Assembly (NCBI RefSeq): GCF_000143765.1
Contig: NZ_GL379772.1
Coordinates: 124,001-188,000 of the forward strand
DNA length: 64,000 bases
Direction of reading: 5' to 3'
Origin: Sphingobacterium spiritivorum ATCC 33861
GTDB taxonomy: Bacteria > Bacteroidota > Bacteroidia > Sphingobacteriales > Sphingobacteriaceae
Shown here: in pieces, positions 26,187 to 34,316 of the stretch
How the letters are laid out: each line of letters opens with the position of its first letter
Numbering within the stretch: position 1 is the first letter of the stretch
Notes under the pieces: model-generated
Seen by the model: the letters and a program-made list of their open reading frames with translations, nothing else
Told to the model about the DNA's origin: nothing
The model's database searches: none
Translations under genes and position numbers: made by a program

Positions 26187-26582
26187 TCACATTCCCGGCT
26201 CCATTAACAGGATATTAAATCTGTGACCATCAGGATCCGCAAAGGCAAAACCATAATAATTGGAATCATCCCTGCTCATTTCATTAAAAACAGTACCTCC
26301 GGCTTGTTTCACTCTATCCGACCATTCTTTCACTTCCGATGCCGTTTCGGCAGAAAGTGTGAATATAATCTCACTGTTTTGTATTTCGGGAGACAAGTAC
26401 CTATCTATTTGTGAGCCCTGTTCAAAAAAATGAATAACAAAGTCATTTTCCCCGAAGAGAAAACTGACAAGTTGAGGATTATTACTAAACTTATTAGGCG
26501 TAAAACCCAAATGTGTATAAAATTCGCGGGTACGGTTTACATCCTTAACACTAAAGTTTGCCCATATTTTTTTTGCTTTCAT
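26187..26582 (-). CDS. VOC-superfamily (glyoxalase/bleomycin-resistance-like) protein
   Basis: A protein of 131 residues: KIWANFSVKDVNRTREFYTH begins the first beta-alpha-beta3 module and SNYYGFAFADPDGHRFNILL closes the second, giving the paired modules of the vicinal oxygen chelate fold. FADPDGHRFN is the usual C-terminal metal or ligand edge. The substrate cannot be told. A single gene, facing the AraC/GyrI regulator divergently. Confidence 0.85.
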   Translation of the reverse strand: MKAKKIWANFSVKDVNRTREFYTHLGFTPNKFSNNPQLVSFLFGENDFVIHFFEQGSQIDRYLSPEIQNSEIIFTLSAETASEVKEWSDRVKQAGGTVFNEMSRDDSNYYGFAFADPDGHRFNILLMEPGM

Positions 26583-26745
26583 ATGCCAGGATTTATGGTC
26601 AGGTAATATTATACAAAGACGCTGTCAGCTATTAAATCTGAATGAACTTAGAACAACAAATACTGAATTTTGTTTGCATAGATAGCTCAAAGATACGGAG
26701 AGGATTGCGTACATTCCGGTATTTCAAAACGCAGTTTGATTCCGG

Positions 26746-26753
26746 TATCTTTG
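26746..26753 (+). promoter_or_regulatory. -7 element before the AraC/GyrI gene
   Basis: TATCTTTG matches TAnnTTTG, 20 bases before the start codon at 26774. A TTTG at 26735 is too close to serve as the upstream element. Confidence 0.4.
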
Positions 26754-26773
26754 ACAGATAATATAAAATCCGG

Positions 26774-27610
26774 ATGAAACAGGATATTTCTTCGAATCTA
26801 ACCTGTGTGTATAACACATTGAGCTTTATAGAAAAAAACTATGATCAGCTTATTTCTATTGAGCAGCTGGAAGATATTTCCCATTATTCATACAGAAATA
26901 TTCAGCGGATATTCAGCTATACCTGCGGGGAAACTATCGGTGCTTACCAGAAAAGGTTGCGCATAGAGAATGCATATAAAATGTTGCTCTACAGCGATCA
27001 GAATATTTCTGCAATTGCTTTAAAAGTAGGATTTTCGAATGTAGCATCTTTTTCAAAGGCATTTAAACAACATTTTTTAATCTCTCCGAAGGAAGCCAGA
27101 GCCGGGAAGACTCCCCTGTTTACGAAAGCCGATATTTTACCGGTCGAAGCGACACAGATTCTCCAACTGCAGATTATCTATGTCCGTCCCATGACAGTTT
27201 ATTACAGGAGTTCCTTTATCAATTATATAGATACAGAGATCGAATCACAGTGGGATACATTCCTGCAACACAAATTTCCTGAGCAAGGAAATGAGTTCTA
27301 CGGAATTGTCGCTGACGAGCCGCTCATCAGGGAGAATCTAAACTGCAGATACGATACCTGTTCATCGCTGCAGTCGTTGACAAGCAGGCTTCCCTCCAAG
27401 ACAATTGGCGGAGGCAAATATGCACAGTTTACCCATTATGGCAGATATGAAACCATCGAAGACACCTACAGCCAGATATATTCCGGCTGGATACTGACAG
27501 CAGGACTCCGGTTCAGTCATACGCCAGTTATCGAGAAATATACCAAACACCCGGACAATACAGACTCAGCTGAAGAGCAGATAACCTACATATGGTTACC
27601 CTTGGACTAA
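26774..27610 (+). CDS. AraC-type regulator with GyrI-like ligand-binding domain
   Basis: A protein of 278 residues. The AraC double HTH is at the N-terminus: LEDISHYSYRNIQRIFSYTC and ISAIALKVGFSNVASFSKAF followed by FLISPKEARAG. Residues about 125-278 form a GyrI/SOUL-like small-molecule domain (QILQLQIIYVRPMTVYYRSS and later GGGKYAQFTHYGRYETIEDT). This order matches Rob/BmrR-type drug sensors. Probable targets are the neighbouring genes, not proven. The following gene begins 79 bases on. Confidence 0.92.
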   Translation: MKQDISSNLTCVYNTLSFIEKNYDQLISIEQLEDISHYSYRNIQRIFSYTCGETIGAYQKRLRIENAYKMLLYSDQNISAIALKVGFSNVASFSKAFKQHFLISPKEARAGKTPLFTKADILPVEATQILQLQIIYVRPMTVYYRSSFINYIDTEIESQWDTFLQHKFPEQGNEFYGIVADEPLIRENLNCRYDTCSSLQSLTSRLPSKTIGGGKYAQFTHYGRYETIEDTYSQIYSGWILTAGLRFSHTPVIEKYTKHPDNTDSAEEQITYIWLPLD

Positions 27611-27689
27611 AAAAATAAGGTTGTCAATTTTGGACAACAATCTATTTTCTCAGGCTCGTAGTTTTGCCTTAACAAAATTTATAATATTA

Positions 27690-28814
27690 ATGATGTATAA
27701 AATGGCAATCACACTAATGATCTTATCCACCCTATTTCTATCCTGCTCAAAAGAAAGCAGCATGATGAATCCGGTTTCTCCTGTCGATTCTGCAGTCCTG
27801 TACCGAATGCCCGAAGAATCCGCCTTACATGAAGGCACCTGGCTGCAATGGCCTCACGAATACCTATATGGCAGAACTTTCCGCGACAGGCTGGATGAAA
27901 CCTGGGTCGCCATGACCAAAGCGCTTGTAAACAGTGAAAAGGTACATATCATCGTGTATGACAATATCGAACTGGAAAGAGTCAGCGCATTACTAAAGAA
28001 AGCGCAGATCTCTCTTGCTTATGTGGAGTTTACAATCGCACGTACCGACGATGTATGGATTCGTGACAATGGACCGATCTATGTAAAAGATAACAATGGG
28101 AAACTCCTCGTTGAAGACTGGGGATTCAATGGCTGGGGAGAAAAAGCGGATTATGAAAATTGCGAGCGTATCCCATCGCAACTGGCTGCAGACAAAAATA
28201 TGCAATCCATAAATCTCAATGATATAATGATCAATGAAGGCGGAAGTGTGGAAATTGATGGAAACGGCACTTTAATGGCCTGTAAGAGCTCGGTCCTCAA
28301 TAAAAACCGGAATCCCGGTATGACACAGCAGCAGGCTGAAAGTATCTTTACCAAATATCTGGGAACTACACATTTTATCTGGCTGGAAGGGGAAGCAGGA
28401 CTCGATATCACGGACATTCATATTGACGGATTTGCCAGATTTGCCGATAAGTCTACTATTATCACAATGGCAGATGATGATCTTTTATACTGGCAGGTAC
28501 CGGAGCATGACATCACGACATTGTATGAGGCCGTTAACAGGGATGGTCAGCCTTACAATTTTGTCAATGTACCACTTACTAAAAATGATGTAACAACCAC
28601 ATATGGTAAAAATGTCGGAAAAGCTTCCTACATCAATTATTATATTGGCAACACTGTAGTACTGGTACCTAACTATAACGATCCCAATGATACAGTCGCC
28701 AATGCTATTATTCAAAAGCACTATCCGGGAAGAAAAGTTATCGGAATAGACTGTCGCAATTTATTTGCAAATGGCGGGATGGTCCATTGTGTCACACAGC
28801 AACAACCAAAATAG
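27690..28814 (+). CDS. Lipoprotein agmatine deiminase / peptidyl-arginine deiminase family enzyme
   Basis: A protein of about 374 residues from the ATG at 27690. A lipoprotein signal (ITLMILSTLFLSCSKESS) precedes a five-bladed guanidino-modifying fold: DVWIRDNGPIYV (Asp pair), GFNGWGEKADY, NEGGSVEIDGNGTL, DIHIDGFARF (catalytic His) and NGGMVHCVTQQQP, whose Cys is the nucleophile. Agmatine deiminases are normally cytoplasmic; the lipobox predicts attachment to a membrane on the outer face. It would turn agmatine into N-carbamoylputrescine, or act on peptidyl-arginine as in the related P. gingivalis enzyme. Confidence 0.88.
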   Translation: MMYKMAITLMILSTLFLSCSKESSMMNPVSPVDSAVLYRMPEESALHEGTWLQWPHEYLYGRTFRDRLDETWVAMTKALVNSEKVHIIVYDNIELERVSALLKKAQISLAYVEFTIARTDDVWIRDNGPIYVKDNNGKLLVEDWGFNGWGEKADYENCERIPSQLAADKNMQSINLNDIMINEGGSVEIDGNGTLMACKSSVLNKNRNPGMTQQQAESIFTKYLGTTHFIWLEGEAGLDITDIHIDGFARFADKSTIITMADDDLLYWQVPEHDITTLYEAVNRDGQPYNFVNVPLTKNDVTTTYGKNVGKASYINYYIGNTVVLVPNYNDPNDTVANAIIQKHYPGRKVIGIDCRNLFANGGMVHCVTQQQPK

Positions 28815-28919
28815 ATCCGGATTATTCTTAACATAGACAATCATACTGCAATATCCCTGAAAACAGTGATGTATGCGTATAACGATTTCTGTATTTTTAT
28901 ATATTCAATGCATTACGTT

Positions 28920-29255
28920 ATGAAAAGATATTATACAGCCTTTCTTCTGACATTATCCCTGTCCTCCTGTGACATGATGGTAAGAGTCAGCGGAATTGTA
29001 ACGGATGCACAGACAGGAAAACCTCTTCCTGAGGTTGAATATGTAATTGTTAACAGCAGAAATGGCAATATACCATACCTTACAGATTCCATCGGTAAGT
29101 TTGAGTTTTACGAAATAAGAAGCGGATTTATCGGCACCAGCAAAAGGGTGAAATTAAATTTTCAAAAAGATCATTTTCAGAAACAGACTGTTATATTGAA
29201 AGCCGGTGATCATCATGTGGTTGTTAAATTAAAGCGCGAAGACACATCACTTTAA
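28920..29255 (+). CDS. Small lipoprotein with carboxypeptidase-regulatory-like fold
   Basis: A protein of 111 residues from the ATG at 28920. The lipoprotein signal (YYTAFLLTLSLSSCDMM, lipobox LSSC) leads into VRVSGIVTDAQTGKPLPEVE, the start of a prealbumin-like carboxypeptidase regulatory domain, and SIGKFEFYEIRSGFIGTS, its second half. Such domains are used as structural modules in Bacteroidota surface proteins. No enzyme part is attached. Confidence 0.75.
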   Translation: MKRYYTAFLLTLSLSSCDMMVRVSGIVTDAQTGKPLPEVEYVIVNSRNGNIPYLTDSIGKFEFYEIRSGFIGTSKRVKLNFQKDHFQKQTVILKAGDHHVVVKLKREDTSL

Positions 29256-29393
29256 GAAATCCTATGCTCCCCTATTCGGACAGACGATTGCCCTGTTTGT
29301 AAAAAACACGTATAAGCTTAGACATATAACGCTCCATTGACCGGAAAAATTCATTACTTTTAGTCAAAAATGACCCTAAAAGTTGTAGATAGC

Positions 29394-29834
29394 ATGGCCG
29401 TTCAGATCCGAAATATATTTTTATTACTGCTATGTATTTCGCAGAGTGCATATGCCCAAAGTAAAACTGATATAGCGAATTCAAAAAAGATATATGAGGG
29501 TATATGGAGAGACAAGACCAACAACCGGAACATAAGCATTTCCTACGATTCCACTTTAACTTATGTCCTGATTAATGACTGGACAGGAGGAATGGAAACA
29601 ATAAAAGACAGATCTCTTTCTGAACATACAGATGCATATAAAGCCTTTATCAAAGGTGATAAACTTATTCTGCCCGCAGAAAATGATGATCATCATGCAC
29701 CCTATTGCGAAATATCTGTTTCTGCTGATAAACTGCTTATCTATGAATGTAACGGCATGCTCAACTTTACAGACAACTTCTTAAAAAAATCAGAAAGCAC
29801 AAATACATATATATTTAAACGAATCCGAGACTAA
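29394..29834 (+). CDS. Small exported protein, unknown function
   Basis: A protein of 146 residues from the ATG at 29394 (a second ATG at 29370 adds eight). The signal peptide is IRNIFLLLLCISQSAYAQ. The mature part (EGIWRDKTNNRNISISYDST and later LSEHTDAYKAFIKGDKLILP) looks like a small beta barrel of lipocalin-like size, but no family is recognised. It has 21 bases before the next gene. Confidence 0.7.
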   Translation: MAVQIRNIFLLLLCISQSAYAQSKTDIANSKKIYEGIWRDKTNNRNISISYDSTLTYVLINDWTGGMETIKDRSLSEHTDAYKAFIKGDKLILPAENDDHHAPYCEISVSADKLLIYECNGMLNFTDNFLKKSESTNTYIFKRIRD

Positions 29835-29855
29835 AACAGATCAAGCACGAATAGC

Positions 29856-30578
29856 ATGGAACATTCTCCCGAACTTTTGATTTCCCAATATGAAGCAGAA
29901 AAGAAAAAACTTCAAAAGCTCATAAGGAATTGTGTGAAAGAAATGGAATACCTTGAAGCCCATCACCATAGCCGGGCCTTAAGTCGTCTCAATCAAAGAC
30001 TTCGTACCCTGTATAAGCTCACAGATAATTTGTACGAGAAGAAAGAGCACGAGCAAAGGAATATCCGGTTCTATGAAAAGCTTTTGAAAGATAAAAAGCT
30101 CCTGTACGCGAAGGAATACTTTGAAGAAAGCCTGCATAAATCAAAAGAAGAGCTTGAAAAACTTAATCTTCAACCTGTTTCCAAACCCATTCAACAGGAT
30201 CCTGATCTATTTCAGCATATACTTGAAAAACTGTTAGCAAATAGTATTAAAGATTTAAAATTGATATTAAACAAGCAGGAAAATATACATCTCAACATAA
30301 CATATTCCCGAAAAACACTTAAAGTCACGATACCTCATATTAAGAAACTATTGGAAAAACATGTTTGGAATGAGTTTCAAATACATCATCTCCTGAAATC
30401 AGGTTTTGAATCGGATCACAATGGCACCAGACTCACATTAATTCTGAAAGGAGAAAAGCAACAAATCCTATCCCGGTTACACTATACAATAGGGAAAATA
30501 GTTTTCGAAATCTTTGACTTCCGGGATTTTACCAATGAAAGTTACCTTCACTATAATGAAGTAGGGAGTCAGACATAG
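29856..30578 (+). CDS. Coiled-coil cytoplasmic protein, unknown function
   Basis: A protein of 240 residues. About 1-110 is a highly charged helical coiled coil (YEAEKKKLQKLIRNCVKEME). After a short linker (LQPVSKPIQQDPDLFQH) a mixed region follows with LLEKHVWNEFQIHHLLKSGF and the closing YTIGKIVFEIFDFRDF. No signal peptide, membrane helix or known domain. It is last in a plus-strand run that ends in a terminator. Confidence 0.65.
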   Translation: MEHSPELLISQYEAEKKKLQKLIRNCVKEMEYLEAHHHSRALSRLNQRLRTLYKLTDNLYEKKEHEQRNIRFYEKLLKDKKLLYAKEYFEESLHKSKEELEKLNLQPVSKPIQQDPDLFQHILEKLLANSIKDLKLILNKQENIHLNITYSRKTLKVTIPHIKKLLEKHVWNEFQIHHLLKSGFESDHNGTRLTLILKGEKQQILSRLHYTIGKIVFEIFDFRDFTNESYLHYNEVGSQT

Positions 30579-30589
30579 CCTAACAAAAA

Positions 30590-30615
30590 AAATACGCCCG
30601 AAGGCGTATTTCTAA
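30590..30615 (+). terminator. Terminator after the 29.9-kb gene
   Basis: A nine-bp stem (AAATACGCC with GGCGTATTT) around CGAA, followed by TCTAATT. Weak T run, but the A-rich 5' flank makes it usable in both directions. Confidence 0.65.
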
Positions 30616-30681
30616 TTGAAGTATTGCATTATAAAGACCGGCTCTATATCTGCAAAACCTTAAAAACAACAATAAAACCAA

Positions 30682-30915
30682 TCAATTTTGTGCGGCATCA
30701 TTCTGATCTGCAGAAGAACTTTCTGCTTGCTCAGGGCTCTTTCCTGCCAAAAGATACAATAGTCCGCCTAAAACAATAAGACCGATTTTAATAGTCCAGG
30801 CCACTCCCTCTCCCCACTGGTAGATCCACATCAATATTTTAGGTACGTAATTAAAGAAACCAAGTATTATCGCCAGAATGCCGATAACAACCATAAATGA
30901 ACCAATCTTTTGCAT
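30682..30915 (-). CDS. Small two-helix membrane protein, unknown function
   Basis: A protein of 77 residues with two membrane helices (about 5-25 and 42-58, the second in IKIGLIVLGGLLYLLAGK) and an acidic, serine-rich tail (SPEQAESSSADQ). No named family. It lies 49 bases downstream of a DUF4870 paralogue on the same strand and may be cotranscribed with it. Confidence 0.65.
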   Translation of the reverse strand: MQKIGSFMVVIGILAIILGFFNYVPKILMWIYQWGEGVAWTIKIGLIVLGGLLYLLAGKSPEQAESSSADQNDAAQN

Positions 30916-30964
30916 AATTATTATTTTTTTAAGTCAATAGTATTACAAAATCCGGTACGAAACA

Positions 30965-31291
30965 TTAATCAAGAAAGGAAAACTTCTGCTCGAATATAGT
31001 TCCTACAACAGGCACCGGTTTCATTTCCTCTTTTACAGCATTAACAATCCCCAAAATCCATAAGATCAATATAAAAATATTGGCGTAGGTAAGTACAGCT
31101 AAGGCAGGTACAGCTATAACAACAATATTCAATACCAATCCAAGCAGGATACTTATTATCGTAATACCCAGGGATTGCTTAAGATGATAACTTACAAATG
31201 CGTCCTTCGTTTTATCTTTGTATTGAAAATAAGCTATAAGCCAACCAATAAGAGTAATGTAAGAGATAATTGCAGTCGTTTTTCTGTCCAT
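30965..31291 (-). CDS. DUF4870 membrane protein (second copy)
   Basis: A protein of 108 residues from the ATG at 31291. MDRKTTAIISYITLIGWLIA, then YHLKQSLGITIISILL and PVPVVGTIFEQKFSFLD, which align from end to end with the copy at 23.6 kb. The two are clear paralogues. Function unknown. The upstream regions share the decamer AAAACAGCTA. Confidence 0.85.
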   Translation of the reverse strand: MDRKTTAIISYITLIGWLIAYFQYKDKTKDAFVSYHLKQSLGITIISILLGLVLNIVVIAVPALAVLTYANIFILILWILGIVNAVKEEMKPVPVVGTIFEQKFSFLD

Positions 31292-31557
31292 GATATTTTT
31301 TTTGATGAATAACTTCAACAAAAGTATCTCTTCGAACGGCTATTTAAAATCCCCGAAAACAGCTAATTTAAACAATACAGCTAGAGACACAACACAAAAA
31401 CACAAGCCCAGGCACAATTAAAATCAACTAAACACCTGAAATTAAAAGGAGTGCACATGTTAAGTAAATAAAAGTTGTACGGACAGGACTATCTTGTTAC
31501 CTTGTAAAGATAAAACCAGAGTTATAAACGATCCTGATAATTTTAAAAAGAAGTATT

Positions 31558-31929
31558 ATGAAATTAGGTGCATTTTCTGTAAGTCTCAATGTAAAAGACA
31601 TTAACGTTTCAAAAGAATTTTACGAAAAATTAGGTTTCTCAGTTTTTGCAGGAAGTCTGGAAAGCAACTATCTGATTATGAAAAATGAGGAAACACTAAT
31701 CGGACTGTTTCAGGGAATGTTTGACAAAAATCTGTTGACTTTCAATCCGGGTTGGGATTCCAACGCCAAACTACTCACGAACTTTGATGATGTGCGCATT
31801 ATACAAATGGCACTAAAAGAAGCCGGCATTCATCCACTTGAAGAAGTTGATATAAAAAGTTCAGGTCCGGCGGGATTTTTTATTGTGGATCCGGACGGCA
31901 ATCCAATTCTTATTGATCAGCATATCTGA
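31558..31929 (+). CDS. VOC-superfamily protein
   Basis: A protein of 123 residues. FSVSLNVKDINVSKEFYEKL opens the first module and GPAGFFIVDPDGNPILIDQH closes the second. It is of the same fold as the 26.2-kb protein but only distantly similar. The PDGNPILID end is common in resistance- or dioxygenase-like VOC members. Substrate unknown. Confidence 0.85.
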   Translation: MKLGAFSVSLNVKDINVSKEFYEKLGFSVFAGSLESNYLIMKNEETLIGLFQGMFDKNLLTFNPGWDSNAKLLTNFDDVRIIQMALKEAGIHPLEEVDIKSSGPAGFFIVDPDGNPILIDQHI

Positions 31930-31941
31930 TAATTAATAAAA

Positions 31942-31973
31942 GCCCCTAAAAGTTTTGTCCAACTTTTAGGGGG
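31942..31973 (-). terminator. Terminator between the VOC and GNAT genes
   Basis: A 12-bp perfect stem (CCCCTAAAAGTT with AACTTTTAGGGG). T-rich sequence follows on the minus strand (CTTTTATT), so it mainly serves the GNAT gene, and may also stop the convergent VOC transcript. Confidence 0.8.
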
Positions 31974-32020
31974 CAGTTCAATTTTACCGGGGCTTCATGT
32001 ACTATTCTATTACGTAAACT

Positions 32021-32467
32021 TTACTTCCACCAATAATAGTAATTATGCAATCCGTCATACTCAAATCCGCAGCGCGGATACAATGTATTGCCGATAGCAT
32101 TAGTTTTCTCTGTTTCCAGCATCAGTCCGCAGGCGTCTGTCTGTTCACACCACTTCTTACATCTGTCAATCAAAGCCACCGAATAACCTTTTCCCCTGTG
32201 CTCCGGGTGAACATACAGATCGCTCAACAACCATTGCTTCTGGAGTTTGGTATAGTGAAACAATTTGTACAGCTGTACAAATCCCACCGCTTTCTCATCC
32301 TCAAACAGCAAAAATATATGCGATTCATCATTCAGTATTCTTTCCCGCAAAAATTTCTTCCCCTTTTCCACATCCGATTCCTGACGGTAAAAAACACGGT
32401 AAAGATCAAATAATTCTGCTGCCTGATCCAGATCTTCGAGGACCACTTTTTTAATGTTGTAATTCAT
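32021..32467 (-). CDS. GNAT-family N-acetyltransferase
   Basis: A protein of 148 residues from the ATG at 32467. WLLSDLYVHPEHRGKGYSVA contains the acetyl-CoA loop (HRGKGYS, the R/Q-x-x-G-x-G/A motif), followed by ALIDRCKKWCEQTDACGLML and ending in YPRCGFEYDGLHNYYYW. It should acetylate a small amine or protein N-terminus. Divergent from the MocR-type gene with 90 bases between, and probably under its control. Confidence 0.88.
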   Translation of the reverse strand: MNYNIKKVVLEDLDQAAELFDLYRVFYRQESDVEKGKKFLRERILNDESHIFLLFEDEKAVGFVQLYKLFHYTKLQKQWLLSDLYVHPEHRGKGYSVALIDRCKKWCEQTDACGLMLETEKTNAIGNTLYPRCGFEYDGLHNYYYWWK

Positions 32468-32512
32468 ATTCCTATTATTTGTTATTAATTTACAACAAAC
32501 ATATGCGTTATT

Positions 32513-32555
32513 TGGACTACCTTTGTAGTCCACAACAAAACCAACAAATAGTCCA
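32513..32555 (+). promoter_or_regulatory. MocR-gene promoter inside a palindrome, with an extra half-site
   Basis: TGGACTAC and GTAGTCCA form a perfect 8-bp inverted repeat around CTTT (32513-32532). The -7 element TACCTTTG (32518-32525) lies in its centre. A third half-site TAGTCCA (32549-32555) repeats 23 bases downstream, just before the start codon. Such a layout fits an autoregulatory operator that blocks polymerase. Confidence 0.65.
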
Positions 32556-32557
32556 GT

Positions 32558-34021
32558 ATGTTTCCGTTTGAGTCAATCATAACTATAGAAAGAACACACA
32601 AAAATCCGGTTTACCTGCAGATCGCCTTCGCAATCAGTAATGCTATACGCAACGGTATACTGAAGCCCGGAGCAGCCCTACCCGGTAGTCGGGAAATGGC
32701 GCAGAAACTAGTGGTACACCGCAAAACGGTACTTGCTGCATACGAGGAACTTATTGCTCAGGATTATATCAAAGCCATTCCCAGAAAAGGAATTTATGTA
32801 TCCGAACAACTGCCGTTACTGAAACCTAAAAAATGGAACAGCGAACGCATGCTTAATGCTTATGGATATCGTTTGGAAATCCCGGGCGAACATATGATGC
32901 AGCCTGCCAAAAAGAAAGATCATATGGCGATTCTGAAATTAATTATCGATGACGGATATCCCGATGTACGCCTCTCTCCTATTGATACATTGTTAAAATC
33001 ATACCGTTTTATTTTAACTAAGAAAAATAACATCGAACAGAGCAAGGAAGACAATGCCCGCGGTTCTACGCGTCTGCGCGATCAGCTGGCTTTATTGCTT
33101 TCCGAAACAAGAGGAATAAACATTGGCAAAGAAAATATACTCATCACCCACGGCGCACAGATGAGTATCTATATTGCCGCCCATCTTCTGATCAATAAAA
33201 ATACGCAGGTAATAGTAGGTGATCCCGGATATACCACAGCAACAAAGGTCTTTACAGATATGGGTGCAACAGTGATCCGAGTACCGGTTGACAAATATGG
33301 CCTGGACGTAGATGCAATAGCACAGATCTGTGCCCACCAGACCATTCATTTCTTGTATGTGATTCCTCATCACCATTATCCGACGACAGTAACACTGACT
33401 ACAGAACGCAGAATGCGCCTGCTGGAGCTGGCTAAACAATATGATTTTGTGATTATAGAAGATGATTACGACTATGATTACCATTACGATTCAGCACCCT
33501 ATCTGCCTCTTGCAAGTGCCAATCATGAAGGAAGAGTGATCTATATCGGATCCTTTTCTAAGATACTGGCACCCTCCATACGCATAGGTTTTATGATTGC
33601 TCCCGGCAATTTTATCGATCATGCTGCAGATTTCAGAAAATCCATAGATGTTGGCGGAGATATGTTTATGCAGGATGCACTCGCTTCTCTTATTCAGGAG
33701 GGAGAACTCAAACGTTATATTACAAAAGCAAAGAAAGCATACCATCAGCGAAGAGACCGCCTTTATGATCTTCTTACCAAAAAAGCTGGCTCCTATGTTT
33801 CGCTTAGCCTGCCGGGTGGCGGAATGGCCATGTGGATTCAGCTGGACAAAAAGATTCCTGTCCGCCAACTACACGAAATTTTACTTCGAAACGGTATAAA
33901 GATTAAGGTACTTAACGAAGAACTAAATGCTTTCAGATTCGGATTTGCCTCTTTAAATCTTACCGAAATCGAAGAAGCTATTGATATAATCGAAATGGCC
34001 ATCCACAAAATTATAAGCTGA
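32558..34021 (+). CDS. MocR/PdxR-type regulator (GntR HTH fused to aminotransferase fold)
   Basis: A protein of 487 residues. Residues about 12-80 form the GntR winged helix (GILKPGAALPGSREMAQKLV, then HRKTVLAAYEELIAQDY). The rest is a fold-type I aminotransferase: ITHGAQMSIYIAA, DPGYTT, EDDYDYDYHYD, and the PLP lysine in IGSFSKILAPSIRIGF. Members bind PLP or an amino compound and regulate vitamin B6 or amine genes, often including their own and the divergent gene. Here the divergent gene encodes a GNAT enzyme. Confidence 0.93.
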   Translation: MFPFESIITIERTHKNPVYLQIAFAISNAIRNGILKPGAALPGSREMAQKLVVHRKTVLAAYEELIAQDYIKAIPRKGIYVSEQLPLLKPKKWNSERMLNAYGYRLEIPGEHMMQPAKKKDHMAILKLIIDDGYPDVRLSPIDTLLKSYRFILTKKNNIEQSKEDNARGSTRLRDQLALLLSETRGINIGKENILITHGAQMSIYIAAHLLINKNTQVIVGDPGYTTATKVFTDMGATVIRVPVDKYGLDVDAIAQICAHQTIHFLYVIPHHHYPTTVTLTTERRMRLLELAKQYDFVIIEDDYDYDYHYDSAPYLPLASANHEGRVIYIGSFSKILAPSIRIGFMIAPGNFIDHAADFRKSIDVGGDMFMQDALASLIQEGELKRYITKAKKAYHQRRDRLYDLLTKKAGSYVSLSLPGGGMAMWIQLDKKIPVRQLHEILLRNGIKIKVLNEELNAFRFGFASLNLTEIEEAIDIIEMAIHKIIS

Positions 34022-34064
34022 TCGTTGAATATATATGCATTGTCCTGCGCAGGTATACTTACAT

Positions 34065-34316
34065 TTAACGCATCTCTGTATTTTTCCATTTCACAAACTC
34101 AGCCCTCATACAATGTCCACACGGTCTGTATCCGCCTAACAGAGCCTGCTGCTCAGAAGCAAAGAAAACCCTGTTCTGGCGAAGCATCCTTTTGCCCGAT
34201 CTGCACGACAATTTACCGTAGATTTTCAATTTACGATTACCCGCAAAACATATTTCGGAAGTCCGGATTTTACTTCTTATTTCCGCATCTACACATGCGA
34301 TATGGCGGATTAGCAT
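34065..34316 (-). CDS. Stand-alone Ada-like metal-binding domain protein
   Basis: A protein of 83 residues. It matches the N-terminal zinc domain of Ada: SEICFAGNRKLKIYGKLSCR, then RMLRQNRVFFASEQQALLGG and YRPCGHCMRAEF. In E. coli Ada four cysteines (in CRPSC and CxxC) hold the zinc and the first accepts methyl from phosphotriesters. Here that first position is glycine (IYGKLSC), while the other three cysteines remain. Methyl transfer in the Ada way is therefore unlikely. Its ATG overlaps the oxygenase stop by one base. Confidence 0.75.
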   Translation of the reverse strand: MLIRHIACVDAEIRSKIRTSEICFAGNRKLKIYGKLSCRSGKRMLRQNRVFFASEQQALLGGYRPCGHCMRAEFVKWKNTEMR

